A DNA stretch of 64,000 nt, taken from positions 1 to 64,000 of the forward strand of contig NZ_JPOC01000026.1 of the NCBI RefSeq assembly GCF_000738775.1, in the 5' to 3' direction. The notes under the pieces are model-generated. The model ran no database searches, was not told the origin of the DNA, and was given only the letters and a program-made list of their open reading frames with translations. Within the stretch, counting starts at the first letter, position 1; every line of letters starts with the position of its first letter. Of this stretch, positions 52,701 to 62,661 are shown piece after piece. A program made the position numbers and the translations under genes. The DNA comes from Prescottella defluvii (lineage in GTDB: Bacteria > Actinomycetota > Actinomycetes > Mycobacteriales > Mycobacteriaceae).

Positions 52701-53258
52701 ATGGCTTCGAGATGGGCAGAGATCGGTCGACAACTCGGCGGCATCGCACGACGCGAGGGTCCGAAGCTGCTGAAGCAGCTACAGAACAGTGCGCCTGTCA
52801 AACGTGCGACCGACGCGATCAGCGGATCCCCGCACCGGGCGGCCGAACCCGGCCGCCCCGCCGCACGCACCTCGGCGCCCACCGCGCACCGGGCCCGCCG
52901 GGTCGAGTACGCCCCGGACCTCGACGGCCGGGCCGATCCGGGCGAGGTCGTCTGGACGTGGGTCGCGTACGAGGACGACCCGAGCCAGGGCAAGGACCGT
53001 CCGGTCCTCGTCGTGGGGCGCGACCACCACACCCTGCTGGGTCTGATGCTGTCGTCGAACAGCGGGCGCGACGACGACCGCAACTGGCTGGCGCTCGGCG
53101 CCGGCACCTGGGATTCGGAGCACCGCCCCAGCTGGGTGCGGCTCGATCGCGTCCTCGACGTCCCGGAAGCGGGCATCCGGCGCGAGGGCGCCGTCCTCGA
53201 CCGGACCCGGTTCGAGACCGTCGCCGCGCGACTGCGCGCGGAATACAGCTGGAGCTGA
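52701..53258 (+). CDS. PemK/MazF-family protein with N-terminal extension, no visible antitoxin
   Basis: A 185-aa protein. Residues about 75-185 resemble the PemK/MazF fold: DPGEVVWTWVAYED, the QGKDRPVLVVGRD strand-turn typical of MazF, then LLGLMLSSN and SWVRLDRVLDV. MazF proteins cleave mRNA, and PemK relatives are toxins of type II systems. Here a 70-residue basic, Pro/Ala-rich N-terminal extension precedes the domain and no small antitoxin ORF lies immediately up- or downstream. It may therefore be a housekeeping relative rather than a toxin (inference). It is divergent from the SGNH gene. Confidence 0.78.
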   Translation: MASRWAEIGRQLGGIARREGPKLLKQLQNSAPVKRATDAISGSPHRAAEPGRPAARTSAPTAHRARRVEYAPDLDGRADPGEVVWTWVAYEDDPSQGKDRPVLVVGRDHHTLLGLMLSSNSGRDDDRNWLALGAGTWDSEHRPSWVRLDRVLDVPEAGIRREGAVLDRTRFETVAARLRAEYSWS

Positions 53259-53275
53259 TCCACCCTCGACACGAC

Positions 53276-53312
53276 GCGGGGCCCGGCGCACGAAACGTGC
53301 ACCGGGCCCCGC
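53276..53312. terminator. Bidirectional terminator between the PemK-like and aquaporin genes
   Basis: Eleven-bp arms GCGGGGCCCGG / CCGGGCCCCGC enclosing a second small stem GCACG-AAA-CGTGC. It lies between convergent stops. Confidence 0.88.
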
Positions 53313-53331
53313 GCCTGTCCGTGTCAGTCTG

Positions 53332-54102
53332 TCAGTCGTTGAGCCGGTCGAAACGACCGAACAGGGCGCGGTAGATGACCGCACCGAGCGCACCACCGAT
53401 CAGCGGGAAGACGATGAACAACCACACCTGCCCCATCGCCCCGTCCTGGAAGGGCGCGACGGCGAAGCTGCGGGCCGGATTGACCGACGTGTTGTCGATC
53501 GGAATCGAGATCAGGTGGATCACCGCCAACGTGAAGCCGATCGAGACACCCGCCAGCGGAACGTCGGACAGCTGGTCGGTCGACGCCAGCACCACGAAGA
53601 CCAGCAGCGCGGTCAGCAGGATCTCCACCGTCATGGCGGCGCCGATGCCGTAGCCCGACACCACCAGCTGGCCCAGCGGGCCGGACTCCGCCGAAGGACT
53701 GTGCACACCCCAGCCGTTGGCGGCGAGGCCGTCCTCGGCACGGCTGTAGGTGGGCAGGCTCTGGGCGATCGTGTAGACCGCCAGGCCCGCGGCAAGACCG
53801 CCGACCACCTGCGCACACACGTAGATGCCGGCCTTGGCACCCGAGATGCGCCCGAGAATGAAATGGCCCAGCGTCACCGCCGGGTTCACATGGCAGCCCG
53901 AGATCGGGCCGATCGAGTAGACCAGGAACATCAGTGTGAGACCGAACGCGAGCGCGATCCCGAGCTGGCCGACCCTGGCCCCGGCGAAGACCGCCGTGCC
54001 GATCGCCGAGAAGACCAGAACGAAAGTGCCGATACCTTCCGCCAAGTACTTCTTTAGATCGGAAATCTCTTCCTTTTCCGCAATTTCCTGTGCTGTCGAC
54101 AT
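53332..54102 (-). CDS. aqpZ: Aquaporin (MIP family), AqpZ-like
   Basis: A 256-aa six-helix channel. The two half-helix motifs are NPAVT (in GCHVNPAVTLGHF) and NPARS (in NTSVNPARSF). The His in the second transmembrane-linked region and the Arg after the second NPA fit a water-selective filter, so water rather than glycerol transport is favoured. An acidic/basic cytoplasmic N-terminus of about 20 residues (STAQEIAEKEEISDLKKY) precedes helix 1. ATG 54102 is chosen by family length; the frame runs to 54336. The region 54103-54390 between this gene and rpsT holds only promoter-type DNA as far as I can see. Confidence 0.92.
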   Translation of the reverse strand: MSTAQEIAEKEEISDLKKYLAEGIGTFVLVFSAIGTAVFAGARVGQLGIALAFGLTLMFLVYSIGPISGCHVNPAVTLGHFILGRISGAKAGIYVCAQVVGGLAAGLAVYTIAQSLPTYSRAEDGLAANGWGVHSPSAESGPLGQLVVSGYGIGAAMTVEILLTALLVFVVLASTDQLSDVPLAGVSIGFTLAVIHLISIPIDNTSVNPARSFAVAPFQDGAMGQVWLFIVFPLIGGALGAVIYRALFGRFDRLND

Positions 54103-54390
54103 ACCCACCCACCTCTCGAACCCGATGTTGAATTTCGCTGTCGGGCGGGACTTTACGTACAAGTTGGTCTGTTTGCGCGATCTGGAGCGTGTCGCCGTCC
54201 GAATCGATATGTCCGAGTGATGCCCGAGCGCCCGAGGACCGCCCACCCGGCCGTCGGCGCCGTCGATCCGCCGGGGCGGACGGCCGCCGGGTTGAGATCG
54301 CGGCGCGGATGCTGGTAGTGTCGTGCGTCGGTACATTCAAGTGCCCAGAGCTTTTCGACAGTAACCAGCAAAGACGACAGGATTTTACGC

Positions 54391-54651
54391 GTGGCCAACA
54401 TCAAGTCCCAGGTGAAGCGGATCCGCACCAACGAGCGCAACCGACTCCGCAACCAGTCGGTCAAGTCCTCGCTGCGCACGGCGATCCGTTCCTTCCGCGA
54501 GGCCGCGGCAGCCGGTGACAAGGACAAGGCCAACGAGCTCCTCGTCGCCACCAGCCGCAAGCTCGACAAGGCAGCCAGCAACGGCGTCATCCACGCCAAC
54601 CAGGCAGCCAACAAGAAGTCGGCGCTCGCGCAGGTCGCCAACTCTCTCTGA
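54391..54651 (+). CDS. rpsT: 30S ribosomal protein S20
   Basis: An 86-aa Lys/Arg/Ala-rich helical protein ([20 protein letters not shown] ... [20 protein letters not shown]) that binds 16S rRNA early in 30S assembly. Length and sequence are typical. The GTG start follows AGGA by about 9 nt. A strong terminator follows, and holA is convergent, as in M. tuberculosis (Rv2412/Rv2413c). Confidence 0.97.
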   Translation: MANIKSQVKRIRTNERNRLRNQSVKSSLRTAIRSFREAAAAGDKDKANELLVATSRKLDKAASNGVIHANQAANKKSALAQVANSL

Positions 54652-54690
54652 CAAGTTTCTGACGGTTCCGCCGTCGCAAGCTCTGTAGAG

Positions 54691-54721
54691 AAAAGCCCCC
54701 GATCATCGATCGGGGGCTTTT
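54691..54721 (+). terminator. Rho-independent terminator after rpsT
   Basis: AAAAGCCCCCGAT / ATCGGGGGCTTTT stem with a short central loop and flanking A/T tracts, 40 bp after the rpsT stop. Confidence 0.93.
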
Positions 54722-54805
54722 CTTCGTGTGCGGACGGCGGTCGACGCCACGCCGGTGCCGCCGAGTCCCGCTAGCTGGGCGCCTTCGGTGCCTGTCAGTC
54801 CACGT

Positions 54806-55783
54806 TCAGTGGCCGCCGTGGAGCGCCACGACCCGCTGCACCGCCCACTCGACGGCGAAGTCGGCGTCCGCGGCCTGGCCCTTGACGTCCGCATTGAGCT
54901 GGGCGACCACCCGCAACGCCTCGCCGATCGACGCCGGGTCCCACCCCCGCGCCTGCCCCTGCGCCTTCTTGATCTTCCACGGCGGCATGCCCAGCTCCGA
55001 CGCCATCCGGAACGGATCGCCGCGGCCGGCCGAACCGACCCGCGCGATGGTGTGCACGGCATCGGCGAGGGCATCGGCGAGCAGGACGTGCGGGACACCG
55101 CGATGCATCGCCCACCGCAGGGCCTCCATCGCGCCACGCCGGTCGCCGGCCACGGCCTTGTCGGCGACGTCGAAGCCGGACACCTCGGCCTTACCGGAGT
55201 AGTACCGCTGGACGGCGCCGGCGTCGATCTTGCCGCCGGTGTCGGCCACCAACTGCGAACAGGCGGCGGCCAGTTCCCGCAGATCGGAGCCGACCGATTC
55301 CACGACCAGCTCGATCACCTCGGGCGAGACGCGGACACCCAGCGCCTGGAACTCGCCGCGCACGAAGCCGGCCCGCTCCCCCTGCTTGAGTTTGGCGCAC
55401 TGGTGCACGGTGGCACCCGACTTCTGGAGCACCCCGGCCATGGCCTTCGCCCGGCCGGCGCCGGAGTGGAGCACGATCAGCACCACCCCCTCGGGGAGGT
55501 CCGCGGCGGCGTCCTGCACGAGGGCCACCGCGTCCTTGCCGGCCTCGGCTGCCGCCTCGAGCACGATCACCCGGTCCTCCGCGAACAGCGACGGGCTGAG
55601 CAGCTCCGCCAACTCGGGCGCACTGGCGTCCCCCGCGCGCAACCGGGACACCGGAATGTCCTCGGCGGCCGAACCGGCCGCGGCCCGGACGGCGGCGATG
55701 ACCGCGGCGACCGCCCGCTCCACCAACAACTCCTCGTCACCGAGAACGAGGTGAAGTGATTCGGGCCGCGTAGAGGTGCTCAC
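54806..55783 (-). CDS. holA: DNA polymerase III delta subunit (HolA)
   Basis: A 325-aa clamp-loader subunit that opens the beta sliding clamp. It starts [18 protein letters not shown], with [16 protein letters not shown] and the helical C-terminal domain ([14 protein letters not shown]) seen in actinobacterial HolA. GTG 55783 overlaps the comEC stop (GTGA), so translation is coupled to comEC, the usual order comEA-comEC-holA. Confidence 0.94.
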   Translation of the reverse strand: MSTSTRPESLHLVLGDEELLVERAVAAVIAAVRAAAGSAAEDIPVSRLRAGDASAPELAELLSPSLFAEDRVIVLEAAAEAGKDAVALVQDAAADLPEGVVLIVLHSGAGRAKAMAGVLQKSGATVHQCAKLKQGERAGFVRGEFQALGVRVSPEVIELVVESVGSDLRELAAACSQLVADTGGKIDAGAVQRYYSGKAEVSGFDVADKAVAGDRRGAMEALRWAMHRGVPHVLLADALADAVHTIARVGSAGRGDPFRMASELGMPPWKIKKAQGQARGWDPASIGEALRVVAQLNADVKGQAADADFAVEWAVQRVVALHGGH

Positions 55784-58167
55784 CGGACGATGGTGCCATG
55801 AGAGCGCGCCACCACCGCAAGGGCCCCGGACCCGGACCGGACCACCGCGATGTCGCCGTCGCGGTCGGTGCGCTGCGTCACCGCGCCGAGCGCTGCGACC
55901 TTCGCGACGATGCCCGGATTCGGATGCCCGAATGAGTTGTCCGCGCCCACGCTGGCGATCGCCACCCGGGGCCGGACCGCGGCAAGGAATTCCGGCGTGG
56001 TGGTGCGGGATCCGTGGTGCGGGAGTTTCAGGACGTCCGCCCGCAGCGACATCCCCGACCGGAGCAGCGCCTGTTGGCCGGGCACCTCCACGTCACCGGT
56101 CAGCAGGATCCTGCCGGCACGGGTCTCGGCCATGATCACCAGCGAGCCGTCGTTGGCGGCATCCTCGGCGGCAGCGGGGGCACGGGGCGTCGGAATCAGC
56201 GGCCCGAGCACCGTCAGGCGCAGATCCCCCACCACCACCTCTCGCCCCGGTTCCAGCCGCACCAGACCGACTCCCGACCGTGCTGCGGCGGCGGAGACGA
56301 AACGGAAGCCGCCCGCCGGCAGGTCGGCCGGACCGATCGCGACCGCACCCACCGCCCGGTCGTCGAGGACGCCGTCGAGTCCGCCGTAGTGGTCGGCATG
56401 CAGGTGGGTGATGATCACGAGCGCGATCTCGTCGACACCGAGACGCCGCAGGCACTGGTCCATCGCCCGCGGATCGGGTCCCGCGTCGACCACGACGGCC
56501 CGGCCGTCCCCCGCCGACAGGACCAGACCGTCCCCCTGACCGACATCGCACGCGACGAACTGCCACCCGGCCGCCGGCCATCCCGGCGGGGACAGCCGCG
56601 TCGGCACCCAGACCGCGGCGACACCGACGGACAGTGCCAGCAGCATGCGGCGCGAGGCCCGATGCCGCGCCGCCAGCCCGGCCAGCACGACGGCGGCCGA
56701 GACGACCAGCGCTCCGGTGAGCCCGCCGGCGACGATCACGGTGCCGCCCGGCACGGCGGCCGCGCGGTCCGCCACCTCGAGCAGCCACCACAGCGGCGGG
56801 CCCGCGATCCGGACGACGAGGGTCGCCGCGGGGAGCCACACGGACGCCAGGATCGCGGTGACCGCCCCGACGATCGTGATCGGCGCGACCACCGGTGCGA
56901 CGAGGATGTTCGCGGCGATCGACACCACGCTGACGGTGCCCGACATCGCGGCCACGATCGGTGCGGTCACGACGAACGCCGCCACCGCCACCGCGCACAT
57001 CTCGGCCACCCAGCGGGGCCACCCGCGCGCCCGGAGTCGGTCCACCAGCACCGGTGACACCAGCACCAGCCCGGCGGTCGCCGCCACCGACAGCGCGAAC
57101 CCGAAATCGACGGCGAGCGCCGGGAACACTGCGAGCAGCACGACGACCGAGCCCGCGAGGGCGGGGATCGCCTGTTTCCGTCGTCCGGTCGTCAACGCCA
57201 GCAGTGCGACCGAGCCCATCGCCGCCGCGCGCAGCACGCTCGGCGACGGCCGGGCGACGACGACGAACGCGGCCAGCGCCACACCGGCCACCAGCGCCCC
57301 CGCCCGTGGGCCGACCCCGATCCCCCGCACCACCAGCAGGACGGCACCGAGCACGATCGAGATGTTCGCGCCGGACACGGCGGTGAGGTGCGAGAGTCCG
57401 GCCGCGGTGAACTCGTCCTTCACCTCCTGCGGCAGCGCGGAGACGTCGCCGACGACGAGCCCGGGTAGCAGCCCCGCCTGATCGGCCGGTAGCGCCGCGG
57501 CGGTCGCCGACGCCAAGCGGTCCCGGATCGTCCCCGCCCACCGCTGGACCACCGGTGGCGGGTCGATGGACGACGGCGGACCGCTGGCCCGCACCACCGC
57601 GACGGTGAGGTCGCTGCGCTGCGGGGTGTCGAGACGACCCTGCAGCGTCACCCGCTGTCCGGGCAGCAGGGTCGCCCATTCGGTGCCCTCCGCGAACACC
57701 AGCACCGCGCCGCCCGCACGCGTCGGCGTTCCCCGATCGGTGACCTCCCGCAGCGACGCCCGGATCAGCAGCTGGCGCCCACCGCCGAATCCGTTGCTCC
57801 GCAGTGGCTTCGGGTCGTCGTCGAGCACCACCGACAGCGTGACGGACCCGCCGGCCTCGGCGCGGGCCGCGAGGGGATGGACGTCCACGGCGTGGGTGCG
57901 CACCGCGATCGCCGCCGCGAACCCGGAGCCGATCAGCGCGGCCGCCATCAGCCCCGCCCCGACCGTCGTCCAGCGCGATCCGCTGTCGGCGCCGGCCGGA
58001 CGGCGGAGCAGCACCGGAACGGCCGCCGCCGCTCCCACCAACGCGAGCACACCCGCCGCCACCGCCGCATTGCGCCATCCGCCGTGCAGGCCGAGGAGCG
58101 TGACACCCCAGCTCACCAGCGCGGCCGGAACCAACCGGAGATCGAGCAGGTGCTCCCGCTCGGTCAC
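55780..58167 (-). CDS. comEC: ComEC/Rec2-family DNA internalisation membrane protein
   Basis: A 795-aa protein with about ten membrane helices. The N-terminal part has three helices and a DUF4131/OB-like segment. The Competence domain contains [10 protein letters not shown] and [18 protein letters not shown]. The C-terminal metallo-beta-lactamase domain has [13 protein letters not shown] and [11 protein letters not shown]. In competent bacteria ComEC passes single-stranded DNA through the membrane and the MBL part may degrade the other strand. No pilus genes are in view, so natural competence is not shown. GTG 58167 overlaps the comEA stop. Confidence 0.93.
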   Translation of the reverse strand: MTEREHLLDLRLVPAALVSWGVTLLGLHGGWRNAAVAAGVLALVGAAAAVPVLLRRPAGADSGSRWTTVGAGLMAAALIGSGFAAAIAVRTHAVDVHPLAARAEAGGSVTLSVVLDDDPKPLRSNGFGGGRQLLIRASLREVTDRGTPTRAGGAVLVFAEGTEWATLLPGQRVTLQGRLDTPQRSDLTVAVVRASGPPSSIDPPPVVQRWAGTIRDRLASATAAALPADQAGLLPGLVVGDVSALPQEVKDEFTAAGLSHLTAVSGANISIVLGAVLLVVRGIGVGPRAGALVAGVALAAFVVVARPSPSVLRAAAMGSVALLALTTGRRKQAIPALAGSVVVLLAVFPALAVDFGFALSVAATAGLVLVSPVLVDRLRARGWPRWVAEMCAVAVAAFVVTAPIVAAMSGTVSVVSIAANILVAPVVAPITIVGAVTAILASVWLPAATLVVRIAGPPLWWLLEVADRAAAVPGGTVIVAGGLTGALVVSAAVVLAGLAARHRASRRMLLALSVGVAAVWVPTRLSPPGWPAAGWQFVACDVGQGDGLVLSAGDGRAVVVDAGPDPRAMDQCLRRLGVDEIALVIITHLHADHYGGLDGVLDDRAVGAVAIGPADLPAGGFRFVSAAAARSGVGLVRLEPGREVVVGDLRLTVLGPLIPTPRAPAAAEDAANDGSLVIMAETRAGRILLTGDVEVPGQQALLRSGMSLRADVLKLPHHGSRTTTPEFLAAVRPRVAIASVGADNSFGHPNPGIVAKVAALGAVTQRTDRDGDIAVVRSGSGALAVVARSHGTIVR

Positions 58168-59096
58168 AGCACCACCAGATCGCGCAGCTTCGCCAGCCGC
58201 GCCGGCCCGATGCCGTCCACCTCCCCCAGCTGCGCGATGTCGGTGAACTTGCCGTTGGTCCGCCGCCACGCCACGATCGCGGCGGCGGTGACCGGACCCA
58301 CCCCCGGCAGCGCGTCCAGCTCCGCCTCCCCCGCGGTGTTGAGGTCGACCCTGCCGACCGGCTTCGCGGCCGCACCTCCGGTACCGCCGCCACCGCCCGC
58401 CCCCGAACTCACCCGGGCGCTGCCGACCGTGACCGGGGCGCCCTCGGGCGGCGCCACCCCGACCAGGATCTGGTCGCCGTCGTCGACACGCTCGGCCATG
58501 TTGAGCCCCAACACGTCCGCGCCCGGTCGTGCGCCTCCGGCCGCGGCGAGCGCGTCCGCGACCCTCGACCCCGGTGGCAGCAGCACCAGCCCCGCCTGGT
58601 TGACGAGGCCGACGACACTGACGACCACCTGCGTGTCGGGTCCCGGTGCAGCCGAGGACGGCGCGGTACTCGCGCTCTCGGTGCTCTCGGTGCTCTCGAC
58701 GTCTCGGCCCACGGCGGCCCCGCCGTCCGCATCCCGCACCTCCACGACAGGAAGCGGGGGCACCGCCTGCGCGGTGGGACGGTCCCGCCACACCGTCACC
58801 GCCGCGATCCCGGCCGCGACGAGCGCGACCACGATCAGTGCCGCGGCGCCACGACGACCCGGATTCAGCCGGGCGGCGGACCGTCGGGCCGACGGACGCT
58901 CGTACTCGGGGGCGGCGGCGGAGCCGTCCGCCTCGGCGAGCCACTCGGGCGCCCAAGCGCGCGAGTGATCCTGCCCCACCACGTCATCGGAAGTGCCGTC
59001 GTCGCGGCCGGTCGGCCCGGCACCATCCGACGGCTGCAACACGGAAGCCGAGGCGAGCCGTCGCCGCACCCGAGCACGATCCTGATCGGTACCCAT
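58164..59096 (-). CDS. comEA: ComEA-family helix-hairpin-helix DNA-binding protein
   Basis: A 310-aa membrane-anchored DNA receptor. An Arg-rich cytoplasmic N-terminus precedes one helix (RGAAALIVVALVAAGIAAVTVW). A SLBB-type domain follows (TQVVVSVVGLVNQAGLVLLPPGSRV), and the C-terminus has two HhH motifs in VDLNTAGEAELDALPGVGPVTAAAIVAWR. A low-complexity stretch of short ESTEST repeats lies between helix and SLBB. The start at 59096 is placed by family similarity; no good ribosome site is seen. Confidence 0.9.
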   Translation of the reverse strand: MGTDQDRARVRRRLASASVLQPSDGAGPTGRDDGTSDDVVGQDHSRAWAPEWLAEADGSAAAPEYERPSARRSAARLNPGRRGAAALIVVALVAAGIAAVTVWRDRPTAQAVPPLPVVEVRDADGGAAVGRDVESTESTESASTAPSSAAPGPDTQVVVSVVGLVNQAGLVLLPPGSRVADALAAAGGARPGADVLGLNMAERVDDGDQILVGVAPPEGAPVTVGSARVSSGAGGGGGTGGAAAKPVGRVDLNTAGEAELDALPGVGPVTAAAIVAWRRTNGKFTDIAQLGEVDGIGPARLAKLRDLVVL

Positions 59097-59165
59097 GGCG
59101 ACGACCGTAGGGCCGAGCCTCGACCGCGACACCCCGCAGAACCCGCCGGAAAGAAAACCTGTGGA

Positions 59166-60044
59166 TCAACGATCGGCTGTGGATGAAGGACCACAGTCGT
59201 GTTCCGGCAGCGGCGCATCGGCGCCCCCGGGGCACACGACGACGCCGATCGCGCCCGGCCCCACGTGCGCGCCGAGCACGGCCCCGATCTCGGTGACGAT
59301 CAACTCGCTGACGTCCGGGATCCGGTCCCGCAGCTGCGCGGCGACCTCCTCGGCGCGCTCGGGTGCCTGCGAGTGGTGGACCGCGATCGCGGACCGCTCC
59401 GCACCCGCCTGCTCCACGGCCGCGTCGACCAGCTTCGCGAGCGCCTTGGTCGAGGTCCGGGTCTTCTCGCGCAGCACCAGCTTGCCGTCCACCAGGTGCA
59501 GCACCGGTTTCATCGCCAGCGCGGTGCCCAGCAGCGCCGCGGCGGTTCCGATCCGGCCACCGCGTCGCAGGTGGTCCAGACGGTCGACGACGATCGACGT
59601 CCGTCCGCGCGCCGCGACCTCGACCGCCTTCTGGTACACCGCTTTGAGGCTGCCGCCCGCCCGCGCGGCGCGGGCCGCGGCCAGCGCCGGATAGCCCAGG
59701 CCCATCCCCGTCGACTCCGAGTCGACGATGCGGACCGTCTCCCCCAGCCGCTGCGCGGCCTGCCGGCCGGCCTCCCACGTCCCCGACAGCTGCCGCGAGA
59801 TGTGGACGGCGACCACCCCGTCGCCGCCGCTGTCGGCCAACGCCGCCGCGTAGGCGTCGCCGAGTTCGCCGGGTGAGGCGCCCGAAGTGGTCACGCCCGT
59901 CAGATCGGCGGGGATGTCGTCGATGCCGTCCAGCAGGTCCCTGCCACCGCTGAGCAGATGCAGGGGCACGACCCGAATGCCGTACCGGTCCGCCAGTTCC
60001 GGCGACAGGCTGGCGGACGAGTCGGTGACCACGACGACAGGCAC
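59166..60044 (-). CDS. degV: DegV-family fatty-acid-binding protein
   Basis: A 292-aa two-domain DegV protein that binds a fatty acid for phosphorylation by a FakA-type kinase. The N-terminal domain begins VVVVTDSSASLSPELADRYGI, with TSGASPGEL for the ligand-binding Thr/Ser; ISRQLSGTWEA and VDSESTGMGLGYP follow. GTG 60044 starts 4 bp after the octT stop. No fakA gene is in the window. The order matches M. tuberculosis Rv2417c-Rv2418c. Confidence 0.92.
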   Translation of the reverse strand: MPVVVVTDSSASLSPELADRYGIRVVPLHLLSGGRDLLDGIDDIPADLTGVTTSGASPGELGDAYAAALADSGGDGVVAVHISRQLSGTWEAGRQAAQRLGETVRIVDSESTGMGLGYPALAAARAARAGGSLKAVYQKAVEVAARGRTSIVVDRLDHLRRGGRIGTAAALLGTALAMKPVLHLVDGKLVLREKTRTSTKALAKLVDAAVEQAGAERSAIAVHHSQAPERAEEVAAQLRDRIPDVSELIVTEIGAVLGAHVGPGAIGVVVCPGGADAPLPEHDCGPSSTADR

Positions 60045-60048
60045 GCCG

Positions 60049-60816
60049 CTACCCGATTTCGATCTCGGCGGAGGTGGTCGATCGACGGACGTTCTTGATC
60101 GCGTCGATCATCGCGGCCGCCACTTCCTCGTGTGCGTCCCAGCCCCAGTGGATGCCGTCGGGATTCGCACGGTCGGAGAAGACGTTCTCGCGCACCGCGG
60201 CCGCGAGGTCGACCATCGGCACGCCCTTCTCCGACGACCAGGTCTCGAGGGCACGGACGGCGGGCGCGCGTCCGGTGTGGACCCGGCCGTAGGCGTCGCA
60301 GCGGTGCACGGACGGGTAGGTGCCGATCACCGGTAGGTCCGGGCGGATCGCCGCGAGGGCGTCGCGGCAACTCTCCAGGTATTCGACCGACAGCCTGGGC
60401 GGCAACGCGACCGGCCGGCCCAGCTTGGACAGCCGCGGCTGCAGCCACTGGTAGCCGGATCGGACGACCCGGCGCAGCGCCGGCGGCCGGATGTAGCGCA
60501 GCTGTTCGCGCAGTGCGGTCGGCAACGGTGACGGCAGCGAATCCATGCCGCCGACCGCGAAGACGACGGCGCCGGCCTGCGGCACCGCGGCCCACACCCG
60601 CGGGTCCTGGGTGATCGCCCACCACGCGTCACGGCTGGTCCAGCCGATGCGCGCGACGAGTTCCACCCGCCAGCCCAGTTCCTTCGCGACCAGGCTCGGC
60701 CAGATCCGCGGATGGTCGGCGGGAAGCCCGCCCTTGGGCCCGTAGTACGCCAGCGAATCCGCTACGACCAGCAGAACGGGCTGTGCCTCGACGGCGGGGC
60801 CGTCAGAGGACGTCAC
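60049..60816 (-). CDS. octT: SGNH-fold acyltransferase, OctT-like (diglucosylglycerate octanoyltransferase)
   Basis: A 255-aa SGNH protein without a signal peptide. Block I is [13 protein letters not shown] (VADS in place of GDS), a later block is [11 protein letters not shown], and the catalytic Asp-His is in [12 protein letters not shown]. Position and sequence correspond to M. tuberculosis Rv2418c, shown to octanoylate diglucosylglycerate, an early step of methylglucose lipopolysaccharide synthesis. GTG 60816 overlaps the 3' end of gpgP by 14 nt; the frame open to 61137 is spurious. Confidence 0.87.
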   Translation of the reverse strand: MTSSDGPAVEAQPVLLVVADSLAYYGPKGGLPADHPRIWPSLVAKELGWRVELVARIGWTSRDAWWAITQDPRVWAAVPQAGAVVFAVGGMDSLPSPLPTALREQLRYIRPPALRRVVRSGYQWLQPRLSKLGRPVALPPRLSVEYLESCRDALAAIRPDLPVIGTYPSVHRCDAYGRVHTGRAPAVRALETWSSEKGVPMVDLAAAVRENVFSDRANPDGIHWGWDAHEEVAAAMIDAIKNVRRSTTSAEIEIG

Positions 60817-61468
60817 TGGCCACGCTCGCCGACGCGTTCCACACATCCAATCGCCATACCGGATCTGTCCCCTCCCCGTGTCCGCTGAGCTGCACCCAGC
60901 TGGTGTTTCCGAGTCCACCGAGCACCGGCCACCGATCCACCGGCAGGTCGAGCAGTCGCGCCGTGAGCGCGGCGATGAGGCCGCCGTGCGCGACCAGCAC
61001 CAACGGATCCGCACCCCAGGATTCGTGGCGTTCGAGCAGTTCCCGCACGACGGGCACGCTACGTGCCGCGACGTCGATGCGGCTCTCACCGGCGGGCGGC
61101 GCCCAGGCCGCGTCGGTGCGCCACCGGGCGCGCGCACCGGGCGCGACGCCGTCGACGTCGGTGTGGGTCAGCCCCTGCCAGTCTCCGAGATGCGTCTCCC
61201 GGAGCCGGGCGTCGGTCTCGACCGGCATCCCGATGTGGTCACCGAGCGCGAGCGCCGTGTCGTGTGCACGACGCAGATCCGACGACACGATCGCGAACGG
61301 CCGCTTGTCGGCGAGCGCCTGCGCCGCCGTCTTCGCCTGCGCGCGACCCAGATCGGACAGGTCGGTGTCGAGCTGTCCCTGCATCCGGTCCGACGCGTTG
61401 TATTCCGTCTGCCCGTGCCGGAGCAGGATCAGACGTTTGACCGCGGGCCCGGCCGCGGCCGAGGTCAC
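60803..61468 (-). CDS. gpgP: Glucosyl-3-phosphoglycerate phosphatase (histidine phosphatase)
   Basis: A 221-aa phosphatase of the phosphoglycerate-mutase-like superfamily. The catalytic motif is [10 protein letters not shown] with R17-H18-G19; a second Arg is in [10 protein letters not shown], the acid Glu in LRETHLGDW, and the second His in [10 protein letters not shown]. At this locus the family member (Rv2419c) dephosphorylates glucosyl-3-phosphoglycerate, feeding the methylglucose polysaccharide pathway used also by OctT. GTG 61468 overlaps the rsfS stop (GTGA). Confidence 0.9.
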   Translation of the reverse strand: MTSAAAGPAVKRLILLRHGQTEYNASDRMQGQLDTDLSDLGRAQAKTAAQALADKRPFAIVSSDLRRAHDTALALGDHIGMPVETDARLRETHLGDWQGLTHTDVDGVAPGARARWRTDAAWAPPAGESRIDVAARSVPVVRELLERHESWGADPLVLVAHGGLIAALTARLLDLPVDRWPVLGGLGNTSWVQLSGHGEGTDPVWRLDVWNASASVASDVL

Positions 61469-61884
61469 TGCCCCGACTCCCCGGCGTCGTCCGCCGAGTC
61501 GGGCTCGATCGACAGCTGCCGGGGCTCGACGCCCTCGACCGGGATCTCCGGGCAGTCCTTCCAGAGCCGATCGAGCGCATAGAAGTTGCGCTCGTCGACG
61601 TGCTGGACGTGGATGACGATGTCGACGTAGTCGAGCAGGGCCCAGCGGCCCTCACGGGTGCCCTCGCGGCGCACGGGCTTGTGCCCGGCCTCGCGCAGCT
61701 CGTCCTCGATGTTCTCGACGATCGCGTTGACCTGACGCTCGTTGTCGGCGGAGGCGATGACGAAGCAATCCGTGATCACCAACTGCTCCGAGACGTCGAG
61801 CACCACCACGTCCGTGGCCAACTTCTCGTCGGCCGCCAGTGCCGCGATGCGTGCCATTCCGATGGCGTCGTTCGATGCGCTCAC
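61465..61884 (-). CDS. rsfS: Ribosome silencing factor RsfS
   Basis: A 139-aa factor that binds uL14 and blocks subunit joining under starvation. Family blocks are VVLDVSEQLVITDCFVIASADNERQV, GTREGRWALLDYVDIVIHVQ and FYALDRLWKDCPEI, read as separate conserved segments. It starts immediately after the nadD stop and overlaps gpgP, giving the compact nadD-rsfS-gpgP-octT-degV run of actinobacteria. Confidence 0.95.
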   Translation of the reverse strand: MSASNDAIGMARIAALAADEKLATDVVVLDVSEQLVITDCFVIASADNERQVNAIVENIEDELREAGHKPVRREGTREGRWALLDYVDIVIHVQHVDERNFYALDRLWKDCPEIPVEGVEPRQLSIEPDSADDAGESGQ

Positions 61885-62625
61885 TCAGTGTTCTCCCGGT
61901 TCTGCTTGTACTGAAGATTGTGAAGGTTCGGCGGTCGCGTGTCGCGCCGGGACCGGCTCGGACATGGTGACCGCGCCGTCCAGTCGTGCCGCGCCGCTCG
62001 GCTGGTACAGGTTGCGCTTGCTGATGTACTGGACCACGCCGTCCGGTACGAGGTACCAGACCGGCCGGTGCTCGCTCGCGCGCCGTCGGCACTCCGTCGA
62101 CGAGATCGCCAGGGCCGGGATCTCGATCAGGGTCACCGCGTCCTGCGGCAACCGCTCGAGGTGCGACGAAAGGTGTTCGGTGTGCAGTTCGTAGCCGGGC
62201 CGGGACACGCCGACGAACTTGGCGAGCGCGAACAGTTCCTCCCAGTCCTGCCACGACAGGATGCTCTCGAGCGCGTCGGCGCCCGTGATGAAGAACAGTT
62301 CGGCGTCGGGATGCTGCGTCCGCAGGTCCCGAAGCGTGTCCACCGTGTAGGTGACCTTGGCCCGGTCGACGTCGACACGGCTGACCGAGAACCGCGGATT
62401 CGACGCCGTGGCGATCACCGTCATCAGGTAGCGGTCCTCGGCGGGGCTGACCCGGCGATCGTCCTTCTGCCACGGCTGACCGGTCGGCACGAAGATCACT
62501 TCGTCGAGGTCGAATCGATCCGCGACCTCACTGGCCGCCACGAGGTGACCGTGGTGGATCGGATCGAAGGTGCCACCCATGACGCCGAGGCGGCGCCGTC
62601 GGGTGATCGCTGTCGGCTGCTGCAC
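61885..62625 (-). CDS. nadD: Nicotinate-nucleotide adenylyltransferase (NadD)
   Basis: A 246-aa enzyme adenylating nicotinate mononucleotide in NAD synthesis. The nucleotidyltransferase motif [11 protein letters not shown] is at residues 17-27 and the second motif is ISSTECRRR. The fold ends near residue 210; about 35 further Ala/Pro/Glu-rich residues form a tail. Confidence 0.96.
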   Translation of the reverse strand: MQQPTAITRRRRLGVMGGTFDPIHHGHLVAASEVADRFDLDEVIFVPTGQPWQKDDRRVSPAEDRYLMTVIATASNPRFSVSRVDVDRAKVTYTVDTLRDLRTQHPDAELFFITGADALESILSWQDWEELFALAKFVGVSRPGYELHTEHLSSHLERLPQDAVTLIEIPALAISSTECRRRASEHRPVWYLVPDGVVQYISKRNLYQPSGAARLDGAVTMSEPVPARHATAEPSQSSVQAEPGEH

Positions 62626-62661
62626 GATGATCCAGCTTACGGGTTGACGCAGCTCACGAAT

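Noticed and set aside
55780-59096. Evidence for natural competence
   Set aside because: comEA-comEC-holA is widely conserved in actinobacteria that are not known to be naturally competent; without pilus/secretion genes in view the claim is not supported.
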